64,000 bases of DNA from Alligator mississippiensis (GCF_030867095.1 NC_081824.1:254945956-255009955); one strand, 5' to 3'. Positions 1 through 13,122 are shown, numbered from the stretch's first letter. Notes: generated by a model from the sequence alone, not told the origin. Numbers and translations are program-made.

Positions 1-1054
1 CTTTCTGAACACTTGGCCTTATTTGGATACCAGAACCCAAACCATGTGACCTGTAACCAATCTCCTAATTAATCCTGCTCAAAAAATTCAAGAGAAGTAT
101 GGCTAGTTGGTTTTGTTCTCTTTACTTCTCCTTACAGGAAAACAGTACACATCATTTGGCTGAACATTTCCTGATATTTTAGTAAGCTTTCTATCATTTC
201 ATAGATATTTCACCAACTCAAAAACAAGTAATCTTCAGTTAATTTTTAGTTGTTAGTATTTTGCCCCACCTAATTACTTCACTAATTGATAAAATGTTGC
301 CATAAGGCAATCCTGAATTGGTGTCCAAAATATACCTTTGAGCTTTATTTTCATATATTGAAAAATTTCAACATTCACACTACTTGTTCCCTCTGCTTAA
401 GTAACTTAAATTATAAGCGAGAAGCAGCGAGTAGGATTCTCATAAAGATTGTAGAAGATGTCACTATCCTACAGAAATCCTGCAAGCAGCCTTGGAATCT
501 TTAATATCCACTTACTAATGATTGACTTCAAGTGAACCAAAGATGAAAAAAAATATTCCTTTAATATGTCTGGACACTGCATTTGCTGTAGGTGAACCCC
601 ACTCCTAACAGTCAGGTTTTTCTTTTAACACACAGAATTATTTATCTTTAAATCTTTGATCTTTATACGTGTCCCAAAATTTATAGGGATTGCTTTTAAG
701 CTTCTGGTTCAGGCTAGGATCCAAATACACCAGTTCTACTACTGGAGGGAGACAAAACTAGAGAAAAGGAGGCATTGAACCTACTACAAGGCAGTTAAGC
801 AGTATGCTCTCCTTTCTTTCAACTATGAAAGCTCTTGTGCAAGTGTTTTGGAAATTGATGGCCCAGATGGCTTAGTTTCAACCTCTCTGTGGCATAGTGC
901 TTCTGCTACCCTGAGCCACCGCAACTTATCTGAAGCCACTCCTGTAAATGCCTCTTACGTTGCTGTGCAAGGGGGCCATACACTATGCTGAGCAGGCCAC
1001 CTGGATCACCATGTCAGGCATGATGTATGCAAAGCATCTGAAGCTGTGCTAGAG
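1..1054. other. Apparently unique intergenic DNA
   Basis: AT-rich sequence without a convincing reading frame, repeat terminus or RNA gene. The longest frame here (286-504, plus strand, 72 codons) has low-complexity composition and no recognisable domain. I see nothing else in it. Confidence 0.4.
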
Positions 1055-1250
1055 CAGTGGGGGCAAATTTTTTGGCAGGTGGGCCATAAATTAGCCCTAC
1101 CTGCTCCTGGACTGCCACTCTGATCCCCTTCCTCTGCTGTATTTGCTGCTCTGCTTTCTGGTCCCTGCCACCATACTGCTCGTCCTCTCCCCAGTCTGTC
1201 ACAGGTCATGCACAGATGTTGCCAACATCGCTTGTGCGTAGCATAAAGAA
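1055..1250. mobile_element. hAT-like non-autonomous element fragment
   Basis: It opens with CAGTGGGGGCAAATTTTTT and continues with a 'ggcaggtgggccataaatta...ctgccactctgatcccctt' block. That block aligns by eye with the start of the better preserved copy at 9091-9572, so the two are one family. The right terminus expected from that copy (a reverse-complement of CAGGAGTGGCAACCC) is not found here, so this copy looks 3'-truncated and the end given is approximate. No coding capacity. The minus-strand frame at 1006-1272 runs through the repeat and is not a gene. Confidence 0.5.
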
Positions 1251-1275
1251 AATGTAAGATTAGCAGCTCCACAAA

Positions 1276-2728
1276 GTTGCCACATCCTTGCTGAGTCTGT
1301 ATGTCACATTTAAAAAATGCTTTTTAGCACTGTCATGAACTTACAAGTCAAGGCCCCATTTTGCACAAAGCTTTCTGTAAATCAGCTTCCAGGGCCATAC
1401 AACTGGCTTCCAGCTGATTTCTGCCCATCTCATTCACTTAACACATGTAACCAAATGACTGCCAACATGTCTTTCACACTAGGCATTCTTTTGCTTGGTT
1501 TTAGTCAGTGCTTGGGAAGCAGATGTCACTGAATGATCATCTGAGCTACTTGATCAACCCCAGATCTTGGGCTCTATCACTCAAAGAGCACGTCTATACA
1601 TCACTGTCTGGTGATGTTGCTATGGTGCCATGTTTTAGTACTTCCTTTTGGAAGTACACTTGTGTCACTGAGTATGTACCTTAAATCACTTGTTTACCCT
1701 GATCTCCAACTCAGTTTAAAGAGTTTTTATTTGGCTCAGTGCAAAGGACTGCATCATGTGGATAATTTGCACTACAAGTAAACTTAATCTTCAATTACAA
1801 TAACTTCTTCCCAAATTGCAGGGATGGTTCTGTACACATCAGGTACAGAACCCACCTCGTGCAAAGTTACTTATATCTCAACATTTGTATATTTAGCCCC
1901 GCTTTGTGCACATTTTCCATCAGATTTGACCTATAAAAATCCTCCCCTTGTACAACGGAAACAAGCTTGTGCTCTGAAATTTAATTTCAACCCTATCAAC
2001 TGTAGTCATGAAGTAGTGCTCAGATTTGATAGCTTAACTAAAGCCCTTTGGATCTATACAAATCTCTCTCTGTTTTACTCTGGTGTTACACAACATAAAA
2101 ACTGGTGCTAGTTTGTACCCAACAACATCTAATTTCACTATCAGGTTTATCTTTATTTCTTAATGTTAATGGGATCTTACCAGGTTTATATATTTTTGGC
2201 AGCCAGCTAGGCTCTGTCTCTGCTAGGTGCAACATACATTGAAGAGTATTGTTTAACAGACTGCTATATATCCATTTCTATAAATAAGTTACACATCTAT
2301 TTGATCCTCTGCATTTGTAAATTATACTTCAATACAAGAGCATGCAATACAAGACCACTTCAGATTCCACAGTGTAATACCTATCCTTATACCAATGCAG
2401 CTGCAAAAGCTTTGCAATTTTGCTTCTGGTACAGAAATTTAGATTTTCATTCTCCACCTCACCCACAATATAAACTGAGTATTATGATGTACACATATGA
2501 AGACTCAACACTTGCTAATCTCTCTGAGATTGCAGTTCAAGTTGTCTATTGGAAGAGAGATTAATGTGTGGCACTGGATCTGCCAGAAGCAAAAGGAAAA
2601 TTTTGCAAAGATTTGGACTGTTACTTTCACAGAAAATGGGTTGTATAACTGAAAGAATTTGAGAGATGCAATTAGCTGGGTTGGTCTGAAGTCAGGCTGG
2701 AAAAAAGGTAGCCAATGCACCTTTCTGA
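1276..2728. other. Apparently unique intergenic DNA
   Basis: AT-rich, with scattered stops in all frames. The frames at 1317-1532, 1824-2111 and 2301-2564 are short, have no domain and show no splice context. No repeat terminus recognised. Confidence 0.4.
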
Positions 2729-2729
2729 T

Positions 2730-3045
2730 TAGTGGTACTCAAGCTTTTGGCCCTGCAGATCACGCGAGAGGTATGGGACCGGTAGACAGGCCAGAATGAG
2801 GCCTACACACCAGAGTTGGGCCCCAGGGGCCTGGTGCTGCCCTGCCCTGCCCAGCCCTACATACAGGGATCAGAGCTCAATCCAACATACAGTGTGCAAT
2901 TCCCCACAGGTCCACAAATTGGCATCATGGGAGCAGTGGCACCACTCCCACATCACCAAATTTCCAGACTAGTCATCAGCCCCATAGACCAGATGACACA
3001 GAGCTATGGGCCAGATTTGGCCTGCCATCCTGAAGTTGTGCATCC
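2730..3045. mobile_element. Degenerate hAT-like element
   Basis: It begins TAGTGGTACTCAAGCTTTTGG, resembling the CAGTGGTG-type termini of the elements at 9091 and 53441. It ends near 3045 with a rough inverted counterpart (AAGTTGTGCATCCCTT). The interior is a GC-rich block with 'gggccagatttggcctgcc', wording shared with the 24900 element. The terminal match is loose and I could not confirm an 8-bp target duplication, so class and boundaries are tentative. Confidence 0.4.
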
Positions 3046-3059
3046 CTTTTATAGACTAA

Positions 3060-5045
3060 CTGAACCAGAGCTGCATGAGCTTTTGTGAGCAAAAGCTGTG
3101 ATGATCAGATGCAGCTTCCAGTAAAGTGAGTTCTTGCTCATGAAAGTGTGGGCATCTCTGACTCAGCTAGTCCAAGAGGAGCATTCTCTACCCTGACTTC
3201 TGGAAGAATTTGCTAAAGGGGCATTCTATCATTTGCCATTTCTTTGCTTTTAAGGATTTGAGCTGTAGGTGTCACTCAAATATGTGTAACAATGTTTACA
3301 TAAACTTTTTGTTTACAGACTAGATCTCAGCACTTACTACCCTTGGAAATAACTGCCATGACACTAGCAAAAAGCAAAACGACAGTTATCCATGGTGACT
3401 TAAGCTAGTATGACACTCCTGATCAGCAAGAAAAGGAAATTTAATTTGCCTCCTTCTCTGCAGTGTAATTTCAGGAAGCATTTACCCATTCTGGAATCTT
3501 TAAGCATACCAGACACAATGTGATTCTATACAACTAATTATCTTGTTGCCCAGCTTTCAGAAAAGACCACATGTGATGACAGTGTGAAGGTTATTATGGA
3601 GCAGTTTGCAGCAGTTGTTCACTTACAGCCTAGCAGCAGCAGCAGCACCAAAAAAAAAAAATAATCATTTTCATTCTCATTATCTGAGTCACAAGAGTAA
3701 TACCATTCTCTGCAACTGAGGTTTGTGAAGAACTAAGTCCTAGCAAATTCGTTTAAGGTGCATGAATGTAAGTCAAAATACAACTAATATAGCTTCATAA
3801 GAAGTGCATAGTTGCTGGCTTTACATCCCACAAAAAATTGCTATTAATTAGCATAAGATACAAAAGTGGCAACATCAGTTTATGCTTGTACAGTATGTGA
3901 GAGGTGTGGTATTTAAGCCAAAGAAACTACACTGGTTAAAAAAAAAAAAAATCCCTAATGTAGATATATGGCTAGAGCCAAGGTGGCTGAAATGCATTTG
4001 TTATCACATCATATCAAGAAGATTGCCCACCGAGACAGCATTAATTTAATTAGTTTATATATCTTTTTTCCCCACTCATTATCACTAGAAGTACAAAATT
4101 CCTCATCTCCAATCTTTTCTCCTAGTTACATACCTCTTACTCCTCTAAATCATGGATTTTCCACCTGTGGATAGCAAAAACCCATAGAGAGATTACAATC
4201 ACTCTTCTTGATCTCCAGGGTTAGATGGTAGTCTCCCCTCCCAGATGTACCCCAACCTTTTTTTTTTTTGTTAGTGTCAATAGAAAGTTTTGGGCATAGC
4301 AAAAAAATAAAAAATAAAATAAAATAGAAGTATGATATCAAAGACTTCTATTCTAAAAATCACACTAAAGAACAAAGCTGTAACCCTTTACTGAGAGATT
4401 AGCTTTTCCACATAACATAATATTTTATTACTTATTCTCTGAAGAATTCTCAGGTATGAATTCAGAGGAAAAAAGACTAAGAAGCATTTAAGAGAAAGGC
4501 ATTTGAGGTATAATTGAGACTGAAAAGGGGGTTTTACTACAGCTCTGTAACACAATCTTCCTGGGTTAGCCTTCCTGGAAAAAGCAGTTTTCTTTACTCT
4601 GATCTTTTATAAGGCATGCTGTCCCCTTTCCACTTGATTGCTTATTAGTACAATTGTGATTTTTAATTAGGCTCTGCTGGGCAGCTATGCTTAGACTGTG
4701 TCTATTTGCTCACTGCCTCCAGCTGAGGAATAGAACACGCCGCTGTTTTCTCATTAGGTTGGTAATCCTTCGCTACATTGATTGACAAAAGAAAAAAGGG
4801 ACTTGCTGAACTGAATTTTCCTCCCTCCATTCAGTAGAAGGAACTTCTCTTAAAGGCCAACTGATTTTCAATCTTCACTATACTCAAGAACTTGAACTGT
4901 GAGGAAGGGGAAGGGAAGGCAGATTTTTCATTTTGTATAGGCCATACCTCGATGCAGTGCCTTCTTCCCTACTCTTGCACTCATTAGGCTACAAAGCAGG
5001 TGATAGGCATGCTACAGGCTGACCTAAAGCTCCAAAATTTACTTC
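3060..5045. other. Apparently unique intergenic DNA
   Basis: AT-rich, with a short CAG run followed by an A-tract near 3633-3662, an A-run near 3938, and T- and A-rich simple sequence at 4258-4325. No gene signal. Confidence 0.4.
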
Positions 5046-5046
5046 T

Positions 5047-5120
5047 CACTGGGCACATCTATACATAAAATTAATTTACTGCAGTAAACTCGTGTAACAT
5101 CTCATGTAGATGCACCCACT
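5047..5120. mobile_element. Minimal MITE related to the 21921 and 61661 family
   Basis: It starts CACTGGGCACATCTATAC and ends GTAGATGCACCCACT, which are inverted versions of each other. The interior is largely self-complementary around 'aatttactgcagtaaa'. The termini match those of the longer elements at 21921-22397 and 61661-62687, so this is probably a heavily deleted member of that family. No clear target duplication. Confidence 0.5.
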
Positions 5121-5454
5121 CGGTAGTAGCCTGTGATTTTAAGCCTGGAGGACAGAAGTTTAGATTGGTTGTCAGCAGCTGTACTTAATGATACAAGAGT
5201 GTGCTTGCAAAAGTTGGAAAAAAAAAGTGAAGTTCTTAGAGTGGAAAACATAGCACAGCAAGAGTTAAAAGTTGTGATGCTAATAAAAGAGAGGTACAAG
5301 TTATATTTAAAATGTAGTATTTTTACTGTGTTTACATCAGCACCCTCCCATTATCATCATGGTTTTGTTTTCCAGTGGTGTGCTACCTGCTACTGTGCTA
5401 CCAATTTCTAATCTGAAGACAAAAGGTGGTAAAATGCATATTTCTTCTGCAATA

Positions 5455-5555
5455 ATCAGGCAGAAGTTAGGGCAGGGTGGCCCCTTAGAGACTACCTGGC
5501 TAAAAGGCATGATGTTTTGTAGGCAACAGCGTACTTCATCAGATGCTATTTTTTA
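5455..5555 (-). repeat. Fragment of a widespread sauropsid retroposon tail
   Basis: Read on the minus strand it gives 'gcatctgatgaagta...' followed by 'ggtagtctctaaggggccac'. I recall this pattern (gatgaagtgggct... ttagtctctaaggtgccac) as the common tail of a dispersed repeat in turtles and crocodilians. That identification rests on memory of the pattern, not on a search. Coordinates approximate. Confidence 0.4.
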
Positions 5556-5559
5556 ATCA

Positions 5560-6668
5560 AAAGCAAAAGGACACACTTCTGGAGAGTCCCTACATGTTGA
5601 GAAAAAGAACATTCCTTCAGATAGTAGCTGTTTAAGGCACCCAGTATACGAGCGTTTACCATTTCTTCATAAAGAGTGAACAAAAGAAGTGCAGTCATGG
5701 GTGAAGAAGTGTTACTGAAACTCACAGGCATGTGAAAGCATTTAAAAATGAAACTATTGGCATTTAAGTGGCTCTGGATAATAGTTCAACAGCAGCCATG
5801 CTGTTTTTAATCTAACCGAACTAAGTGACAAATGATAGTGCTAGGCTGAGTAATATCCCCTGCAGATTTTTGCTTTTTACTACAGATTTTCAGTGTTCCT
5901 TCCTAATTAATATGAAAATAAGCATACCAGCTGCTGCAACTTTATTTTCTGGAGAGACTTTAAAATAAATCTAATTCCCTCTTATGCGTTACAGTTGCAA
6001 AATGAAAGAGTTTACATCTGAAATTTGTTATTTGCTGTAAACTGACTGCATTCTTGTTTCTGTCATTTCAGCAAATGCTAAACTGGGAAAGGGAGGAGGC
6101 AGAAGAATACACTTTTATGAATGATCCTGTAATGGTTATAATGGTTTGAATAAAAGGCAAAGGCAACTTCAAAATAGGGTGACGCATCCATCTCTGGTGC
6201 TCTAACCCTCTCTATTACTGCATCATCCGAATGCTTCATAATCCTTAATGTATTAACCCAGGGCAGTAGAGGAGCATTGAACCTATTTTACAGGTCAAAA
6301 AACAAGGCAGTAAGGGCCATAACCCCACTGGTATTTAGAAGGCTAATTTTATATTAATTTCCATTTGAAAATCTGGGCCTAAGTGACTTGTACAACGTCA
6401 GTCAGGGGATTTTTACTGGAGCAAGGAGACAAAAGGACATTTAGAGTCCTGTGCCCTAACCAGTAGGCCATGCTTCCTTTCTAATATTGTTTCTTATTAA
6501 GTAGGAGCAGTACAAGTAACAGTGAAATCTTCTGTTTACACTTTCCTCTGACTTCCTTCAGGACAAGTCGATGCTGCCTTGCAAACCAGCTACAGAAGTT
6601 TGCAAAATATTTCTACTCTTATTTAAACTGGAAATGAAGGTCAAAGGCACCTGCTAAATACACTAGGC
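5560..6668. other. Apparently unique intergenic DNA
   Basis: AT-rich DNA between two repeats. No reading frame above about 60 codons with any recognisable feature. Confidence 0.4.
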
Positions 6669-7740
6669 ATAGTTTCATAGCTTCATAGTAGTTAGGGGTC
6701 AGAAGGGACCTGAATAGATCATCTAGTCTAACCCCTGGCCACTGGTTGGAGCACATGCTGGGATCACACAACCCCAGACAGGTGCTCATCCAACCTCCTC
6801 TTGAATTTACCCAAGGCAGGAGTGAGGACCACGTCCCTAGGAAGCTGGTTCCAGATCCTAGCCACCCTGACAGTGAAATAGTGCCTTCTAATCTCTAACC
6901 TGAACCTGTTCTCCAGCAACTTCTGGCCATTCTTCTTCACCACCCCAGGTGCTGCTGGGGGGAATAGGACTCTTCCTATTTGCTGCTGATCTCCCCTAAC
7001 GAGTTTGTAGGCAGCCACCAAATCCCCCCTCAGCCTCCGCTTGCTGAGGCTGAACAGGTTCAGGTCCCTCAGCCTCTCCTCATAGGGCCTGCCCTGTTGC
7101 CCTCCAACCAAGCGGGTGGCCCTCCTCTGAACCCTCTCAAGGCAGGCTACATCCTTCTTAAAGTGCGGTGCCCAGAACTGGACACAGTACTCCAATTGTG
7201 ACCTGACCAATGTCGCGTAGAGGGGGAGTATCACCTCTCTGGACCGGCTTGAGATGCACCTTTGGATGCACGACAAGGTGCGGTTGGCTTTGCTGGCTGC
7301 AGTCTGGCATTGGCAGCTCATGTTCATCTTGGAGTCAATAATGACTCCAAGATCCCTTTCCGCCTCTGTGCTCACAAGGGGGGAGCTCCCCAGCTTGTAT
7401 GTATGCTGTGGATTCCTTCTCCCCAGGTGCAGCACCCTGCATTTATCTCCATTGAAGCCCATCCTATTACCATCTGCCCACTTCTGTAGTTTGTCTAAAT
7501 CTAATTGCAGCCTCTCTCTCCCTTTGAGTGTGCCTACCTCTCCCCACATCTTGGTGTCATCGGCAAACTCGGACAACGTGTTTTCCACCCCCTTGTCCAA
7601 GTTGCTGATGAAGATGTTGAACAGTGTGGGCCCCAGTGTAGGCCCCAGGACTGAGCCCTGGGGGACCCCTCTGTTCACATCCCACCAGGTCAAGATTTCT
7701 CTTTCTAGTACAGCCATTTTCATTGACCTCATAAAAACAG
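6669..7740 (-). mobile_element. 5'-truncated CR1 LINE, copy 1
   Basis: On the minus strand this reads as the 3' third of a CR1 element: reverse-transcriptase palm, thumb and C-terminal region, a short 3'UTR ('ggtcccttctgacccctaac'), then the octamer-like tail seen on the plus strand as catagttt-catagctt-catagt at its low-coordinate end. The 5' end is lost just before the GVPQGS motif, as is usual for CR1 because reverse transcription stops early. It cannot move by itself, since the endonuclease and the first half of the RT are absent. The open frame is still intact (separate entry), suggesting a fairly young insertion. Confidence 0.92.
6764..7732 (-). pseudogene. CR1 ORF2 C-terminal fragment (reverse transcriptase palm/thumb)
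   Basis: 322 codons with no internal stop. Residues 22-27 are GVPQGS (RT motif B) and residues 56-59 FADD (motif C, catalytic aspartates). The remainder matches the CR1 C-terminal part, with blocks such as ERDLGVIID, SREVILPLYATLVR and YEERLRDLNLFSL. The motif A aspartate lies upstream of the truncation, so the catalytic site is incomplete. Residues 30-37 read GPTLGPTL: a 12-bp tandem duplication at 7629-7640 added four residues without breaking the frame. The start codon is simply the first ATG after the truncation, not a true start. Long plus-strand frames at 7254-7760 are its antisense shadow. Confidence 0.9.
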
Positions 7741-7744
7741 TTTG

Positions 7745-9082
7745 TAACTCAAAAATGTAACCCCTTTTCTTCCCTGCTGGTATTTGTGTTCAACCTCTTT
7801 CTTATGCTAACAATAATCATATTGTGGCTTACTTACTGATATAACTATTTACACTTTAACTCTCCTGCAAGCAAGTGTTCAAAAGTACAGAACCTGTACC
7901 CAGTCACCAGAAGGAAATGGTAGATGAGATGCTTTCTATTTGGTAGTGATTGGCTAGGGAACAATTAATCTCCTCTCTCTGGGTATGCAACCTTTTACAT
8001 TTAATTGATGTGTGGTATGATCTATAAAATGCTATATGCATTTATGATCACTGCAGAATGTTATAGGGCTAACCCGATTCTCCAGGTTTCCCTTCTTACT
8101 GCTCTTAGTGTCTCCTTAGGCAAGTCTTTCTCAGTCTTGCTGTCAGTGTCAGTGGACCCTGTTATATTTTCCCAAGCGTAACCTGTGGTAAGAGGGTTCA
8201 AACCAATGGTCTGGGTTAGAGCTTTGCCTTGCAGACAGTACAGAGTAATTCATAAACATGAACTAAGACTATGAATCAGTTGCTATTAGCAGATTTAACA
8301 ACAAATTTATAGCCTTTCGCTATATACAGGCATTCAGTTTCTATTGCTGCTCTCCCACAAGTGCACAGATGTTCAGGATTTTTCTCGCAGAGCAAAATTG
8401 GCCACTCCAGGAGAAAAATAACCCTGGGAACAACCAGAGTTAAATCACTCCCAGGAGTTTCTCTTGGGACAGCAAATGCCTGTATACATTCTCTTTTTGC
8501 AAGTTCAACAAGCTTTAGCTCAAGGACCCTCACCACCATTTTTAAACGTGGGGATGCTGATACACAAGATGCAGGAGGCTGCTGGAGCACAGCAATTACC
8601 ATGCTCCAACAGACTTGATTAACTGAGTCTGCTCCAACGCACTAGAATTCCAGTGTGTTGCAGCAGCAGCTTCTGTCCTCGTGTATAGGTGCCCCCAGTT
8701 CTTAAGCAGATGCCTAAATTAGGTAGGGTTGTACCACCATTAAATCCACATAATTAGATTGTGCTGTGTATGTTTTTTCTCTCACTGAGGATTCAGGGGT
8801 TCATGTGAAAACGATAGGCTTTCCCAGGAAGAAATTGTCTTGGGACACAATGTAAGAGGTGCCCATTTGAGAAGACTTCTGGGCATGCATAGTTGGACAA
8901 TGCAGGATCAGGATTGAGCATAGTAGTTTACAGATATGAAAAGCTACTTAAGCAACTTGGGGGGGTGGAACAGGATCTGAGACACATGGATTAGGATGTG
9001 TCTTGCCAAGAAATAGGTAGATTGTTAAAAGAAAAGAATGTAAAAAAGTAGTTGCTTCAACCAAAGAATAAAATTGAATAAA
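7745..9082. other. Intergenic DNA, mostly unrecognised
   Basis: AT-rich apart from a slightly GC-richer block at 8280-8690 with overlapping frames on both strands (108 and 85 codons). That block contains 'ctccaaca' and 'gctccaac' motifs and may be an old repeat, but I could not identify ends. Confidence 0.35.
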
Positions 9083-9090
9083 GACTAGGG

Positions 9091-9572
9091 CAGTGGTGGT
9101 CAACCTCTTTGGCAGGTGTGTCATATATTGAGCCCTGCCCCCTCCCTGAGTGCCACTCTCATTCCCATCCCCCAAAGGCGGACCTGATGGATTTTGTGCC
9201 CTAGAGAGCTGGAATGATGGATGGGGTGATGTGAGCCTTTGGCCACATGAAGCAGAGACAGGATGCTGCAGCAAGAGGTGGTGTCATGGCCAAGACCCAA
9301 CTTAACCCTTCCCTGGCCCCACAACTACCACAGTTTGTAAAGTGAGCAAGGCTCCAAAGCCCTGAATTTGGCAACAGTTGCGGGATCAGGAAGGGTTAAC
9401 TGGGCTCTTGGTGAGGACACCTTACACCTCCTGCCTCCCAGGGACTCCAGGCTGCCAGAGGCTTGAGCCTCTCCACTTCCATTCTGACACATCCCTGACC
9501 TGGGCTTCATGTGCCACACACATTAGCTGCCAATGATACTTGTGGTACGTGTGCCATGGGTTGCCACTCCTG
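9091..9572. mobile_element. hAT-like non-autonomous element with 8-bp target duplication
   Basis: Left terminus CAGTGGTGGTCAACCTCTTT; the right terminus read inward on the other strand is CAGGAGTGGCAACCC. The flanking octamers are gactaggg (9083-9090) and gactaggt (9573-9580), a 7/8 match that fits the 8-bp duplication made by hAT transposases. The 482-bp interior has no transposase, so it would have been mobilised in trans. It belongs with the fragment at 1055 and shares CAG-ggt-type ends with the elements at 24900, 42347 and 53441. Confidence 0.85.
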
Positions 9573-9580
9573 GACTAGGT

Positions 9581-11865
9581 AATGGCTCTTTCCCCACCAG
9601 TAGCCTTCATTAGATCCTCTTAATTTAGAATGATAGAACAAGATTCCATGGTACCCTCTGTGATTCAAGGTATAATATGATGCATGTCAGATCCAAAAAC
9701 AACACAGTGTAAAGCACTAATAAATTTGGTACAGATGCTGTAGATGAAAAGAAGGGAAGATATTCATTGTCCCAATCCAGGAAAAGTCTGATGAATTGCA
9801 CTACCTCTGATATGTGGATCTAAGTCTCAAAGGATATATTCTAGTAATATTTTATACATTATCTTTCCCTCATGTATAGTAGATAAGGCCATACTTTTAT
9901 TTGATTTATGTGAGACTAGAGTCATCTCTTTGCTTAGCTTGTGGTTTTTAAACTGAATCAGTTACACTTATATGCCGTTTACTGTGTCCTTATATACTAC
10001 ACTCCAGTTTACTCTTGCAAAAATTCCAGCCTAAGTTACTCTATGTGAATAATTAAATTGGTTTTAAGTGACTTGAAATAACCTACCCATCTAAGAGATA
10101 CCTCAATAGGTTACCTAAAAAGTATGCAACCTCTGCAAACTTTTTTCCTGAACAGTCTGAAATGTCTAAAGTTAGACTTTAAATTCATGTTAAAGTGAAA
10201 TCTACCTTCTCAAGTGATATGTTTAGTGTTGAAAGCAGAGAAGCCAAAGGATTGGATAACATAGACATTAATTTATTTTCTCATACTGCAAATGGCATTT
10301 TTCCAGGTTGTTGTGGCATGTTTGTGGTAAAGCTTGTACAACCACTGCAGATGTCCACTGCTGTTACTATGGGACCTTTCATTAGTATTAATGCCTGTGT
10401 TTTCAAGAGTGATTTGTGACTTCAGGTCATATTTTTGGGTAACTAACTGGAGTCACCTTTAGAAATCCTGGTTCTGGGAGTGGGAGGTCTCAGAACCACT
10501 TTCAAATAAAACTGGAGAGGTACTCAGGAATTGAGATTTTTAGGCCTCAAATTATTTGATTAGAACTGAAGAAAAATAAAACCTCACATTTTTTTCTTGG
10601 CAGAATTCCCTATGTTTCATTGTATGGCCAGTTAGCATAAGCTTCAGCTCTGCAACATCTTTAAATGCAGCGCATCTCTTTGGGATGTCTGAAAAAGAAA
10701 GACATTATAAATTTTGCATCAGCTCAGATGGTTCAATTAACAAAAGAAATATGCATAGTGCATCTAATCAACAGAGCCTAATTACCATAGTTGTTTGTCT
10801 CTATCTTTTCCAGTGTTGGAGTAATCAGTGATAAGATTTACAAAAGCAAGAAGCAGAGAAGGCAGGATAGGTGAGCTAGAGAGAGAGGTGATTATCTTAA
10901 GCAACTGTCTCATCATTCATAACCTTGACTCACGCATACAGTAAATATATTCTTTTTTCATGCATGTTGACACCTACAGTAATTACTCCCAGAAAGGTAA
11001 CTCTCTGAGGCAATATTTCCATCCTCCTTAATTGCATAAGCACCAACTTACACTCTATCAGCATTGATGAGCAGTGACATCCTCCTGTCAACCAAGTAAT
11101 TTGTTGGCAGAAAATGCCACAGACACTTTAGGATCCATCTTTCAAAACTCCTCATGCAAATGAGGCAGAGTAATTAGCACTGACCTTCAGCTAACGTTGG
11201 TTGCCAATCAATGGTTTGCCCTGCTCAACGGCTGCCTTTATATATTCCATTTACAATTGGGAATACAAAATGTGGAAGAAGGAGAAATGGAGAAATATCA
11301 GTTTTATGGTACAGTACACATTCTTGTTACAGGGAAGGGGGGGCATTGTACATGTTCTCAGTGCCTCAAGGCTCTATTAACAAAAATGTAGTTACTGAAA
11401 AGGGATACTTTTGTCTTGGGAGAATGAGACTTGAAACCACTTAGCTTCTGGTTAGAACAGAAGGCACTTAAAAGATTAGGTTGCTGCAGGGAAAATTAAC
11501 TAGAAATTAGAAATGGGGAGGGGGCGGGGAAGATGTCATCCATTTTTTTTTTCAGCAAAAAAAAATTGAATTTTGGGAGAAAACATACTTCATGAAGTAA
11601 TTTCAATTTTGCTGAACTGTTAACCTCACAAAAAAAGATTAAAAATTTCCTCAAAAGTCAAAATATAGATAAATCAATTTTCTAAGTAACCTTATTTTTC
11701 AGTTCAAAAGAACTTTCATTTAAAAAAATCCAGCTCAAACTTGTTTTTTCAATGATTTATTTAAAAGCTCAAATTTGGCAGGGGGGAGGGGGGAGAAATG
11801 TACTTTATTTTAGATTCACCCAGACCTTTTTTTCTCTTTTTAAATTATTTGTCAGAACAGCTAGG
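9581..11865. other. Apparently unique intergenic DNA
   Basis: AT-rich, with T- and A-rich simple sequence at 11540-11840. Short frames at 10195-10419 and 11197-11444 have no recognisable domain. Confidence 0.4.
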
Positions 11866-13083
11866 CTAAGTATAAACAGTCAAAAAGCCCGAGGCTGAAT
11901 TGATTCAGTTTTTGCAGGTTAGTCTAAGATGCAGAGATTACACTGAAACTGAAGTGTACAGCCATTTACTTTTGATACAGGAAACACAGTGGCTAAGGCC
12001 AGAAAGCAGGGGACACTAAACCACAACTCTCTGGCATATGGCCACCATGGACTGTATGTTCACTTCCTCTTCCTACTGCTCTCAAAGTCTCTAGGATTTG
12101 CAGCCCAGATTTATAGCAGCAGGACTTTGCAGGGTTGCTTATCACTTCCTCTTCCTGTTTCCAGGTGCCTCTGGGATTTGTAGTTCATAGTCACAGCCAA
12201 CAATAAGTTTGAGCAGAGAAATGGTTGTTTAACCCACCTCCCTGGCCCCAAACCAAGACCCCGACCCCAACTCTGACCCCGACCCCAGCCAGGATTTGAC
12301 TGGGCTGCATCCCCAATGGGGCTTGCTCCCCCAGCCCCTTGTCAGCCGGTGTTCACTGTTCCAGCTAGGGATCAGAGAGGCAGGGCCAGCCCTGCTCTAT
12401 AGAGTAGATAGCACACCCCAGTCTAGGCCTGCAAAGCATGCTGGGGCACTATGATTTAACTTAAACCAGGAAGGGGGCTGGGACAGAAATTTCATAAACC
12501 AGTTTGACCTGAATCAGTTAAGTCTGATACTATATTCAGCCAGGTTTATCTTAAACCAGTTTCAGCCATTTTGGGTGTGTGTAGATGAAACAGGGGGTCT
12601 AAATTGAAGCTGTGGGTTTTAAAAAATAGTGCTTCAATTTAGGGCTGACTAAACCCCCGTGTCATGTACACACCCCACTGACTTACCTGCCTGTCCAGCA
12701 GGGAGGGGAGGGTGAGCTGCTGGTGGGTGGAGTGATCCCTGGGCTGCGGGGGTGGTGGTTCTCTCTGTGGCAGCTGTGGCCCCCTCCCCCCCAAGGGAGC
12801 TGGGTGCCTGTGGGCAGGTGCTCCCTCCTCCCTGCCCCCCCCAAGGTGGCACCCAGCTCAGGCAGGCCCAGGGGGCACTGCAGCCACGAAGGGAAGCACT
12901 GGGCCCCCACACAGCTCAGGCAGGCTCACAGGGTGCTGGGGGGGGGGGGGCGCGGAATGATCAGCTCACCACTTTTCTTAAGTAGAGCCTGCTTTCCTGG
13001 GCTGCTGCCAGGCTGCCTGCAGGGCTTCCTACAGAGCTGTGGAGTTGCATAGAGCCTGGTGCTTCACTCCACAGCTGTAGGGG

Positions 13084-13122
13084 CAGCAAACTAAAACTCC
13101 TTCAAGAAGTTTTAGTTTGCTG
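13084..13122. repeat. Internal hairpin of the hAT-like MITE, copy 1
   Basis: Short near-perfect inverted repeat with arms of about 18 bp. The second copy has the same hairpin at 59061-59099 with a perfect 19-bp stem, so it is an ancestral part of the element and not a chance palindrome. Confidence 0.7.

Noticed and set aside
7254..7760. 168-codon plus-strand frame
   Set aside because: Exact antisense of the CR1 reverse-transcriptase frame.
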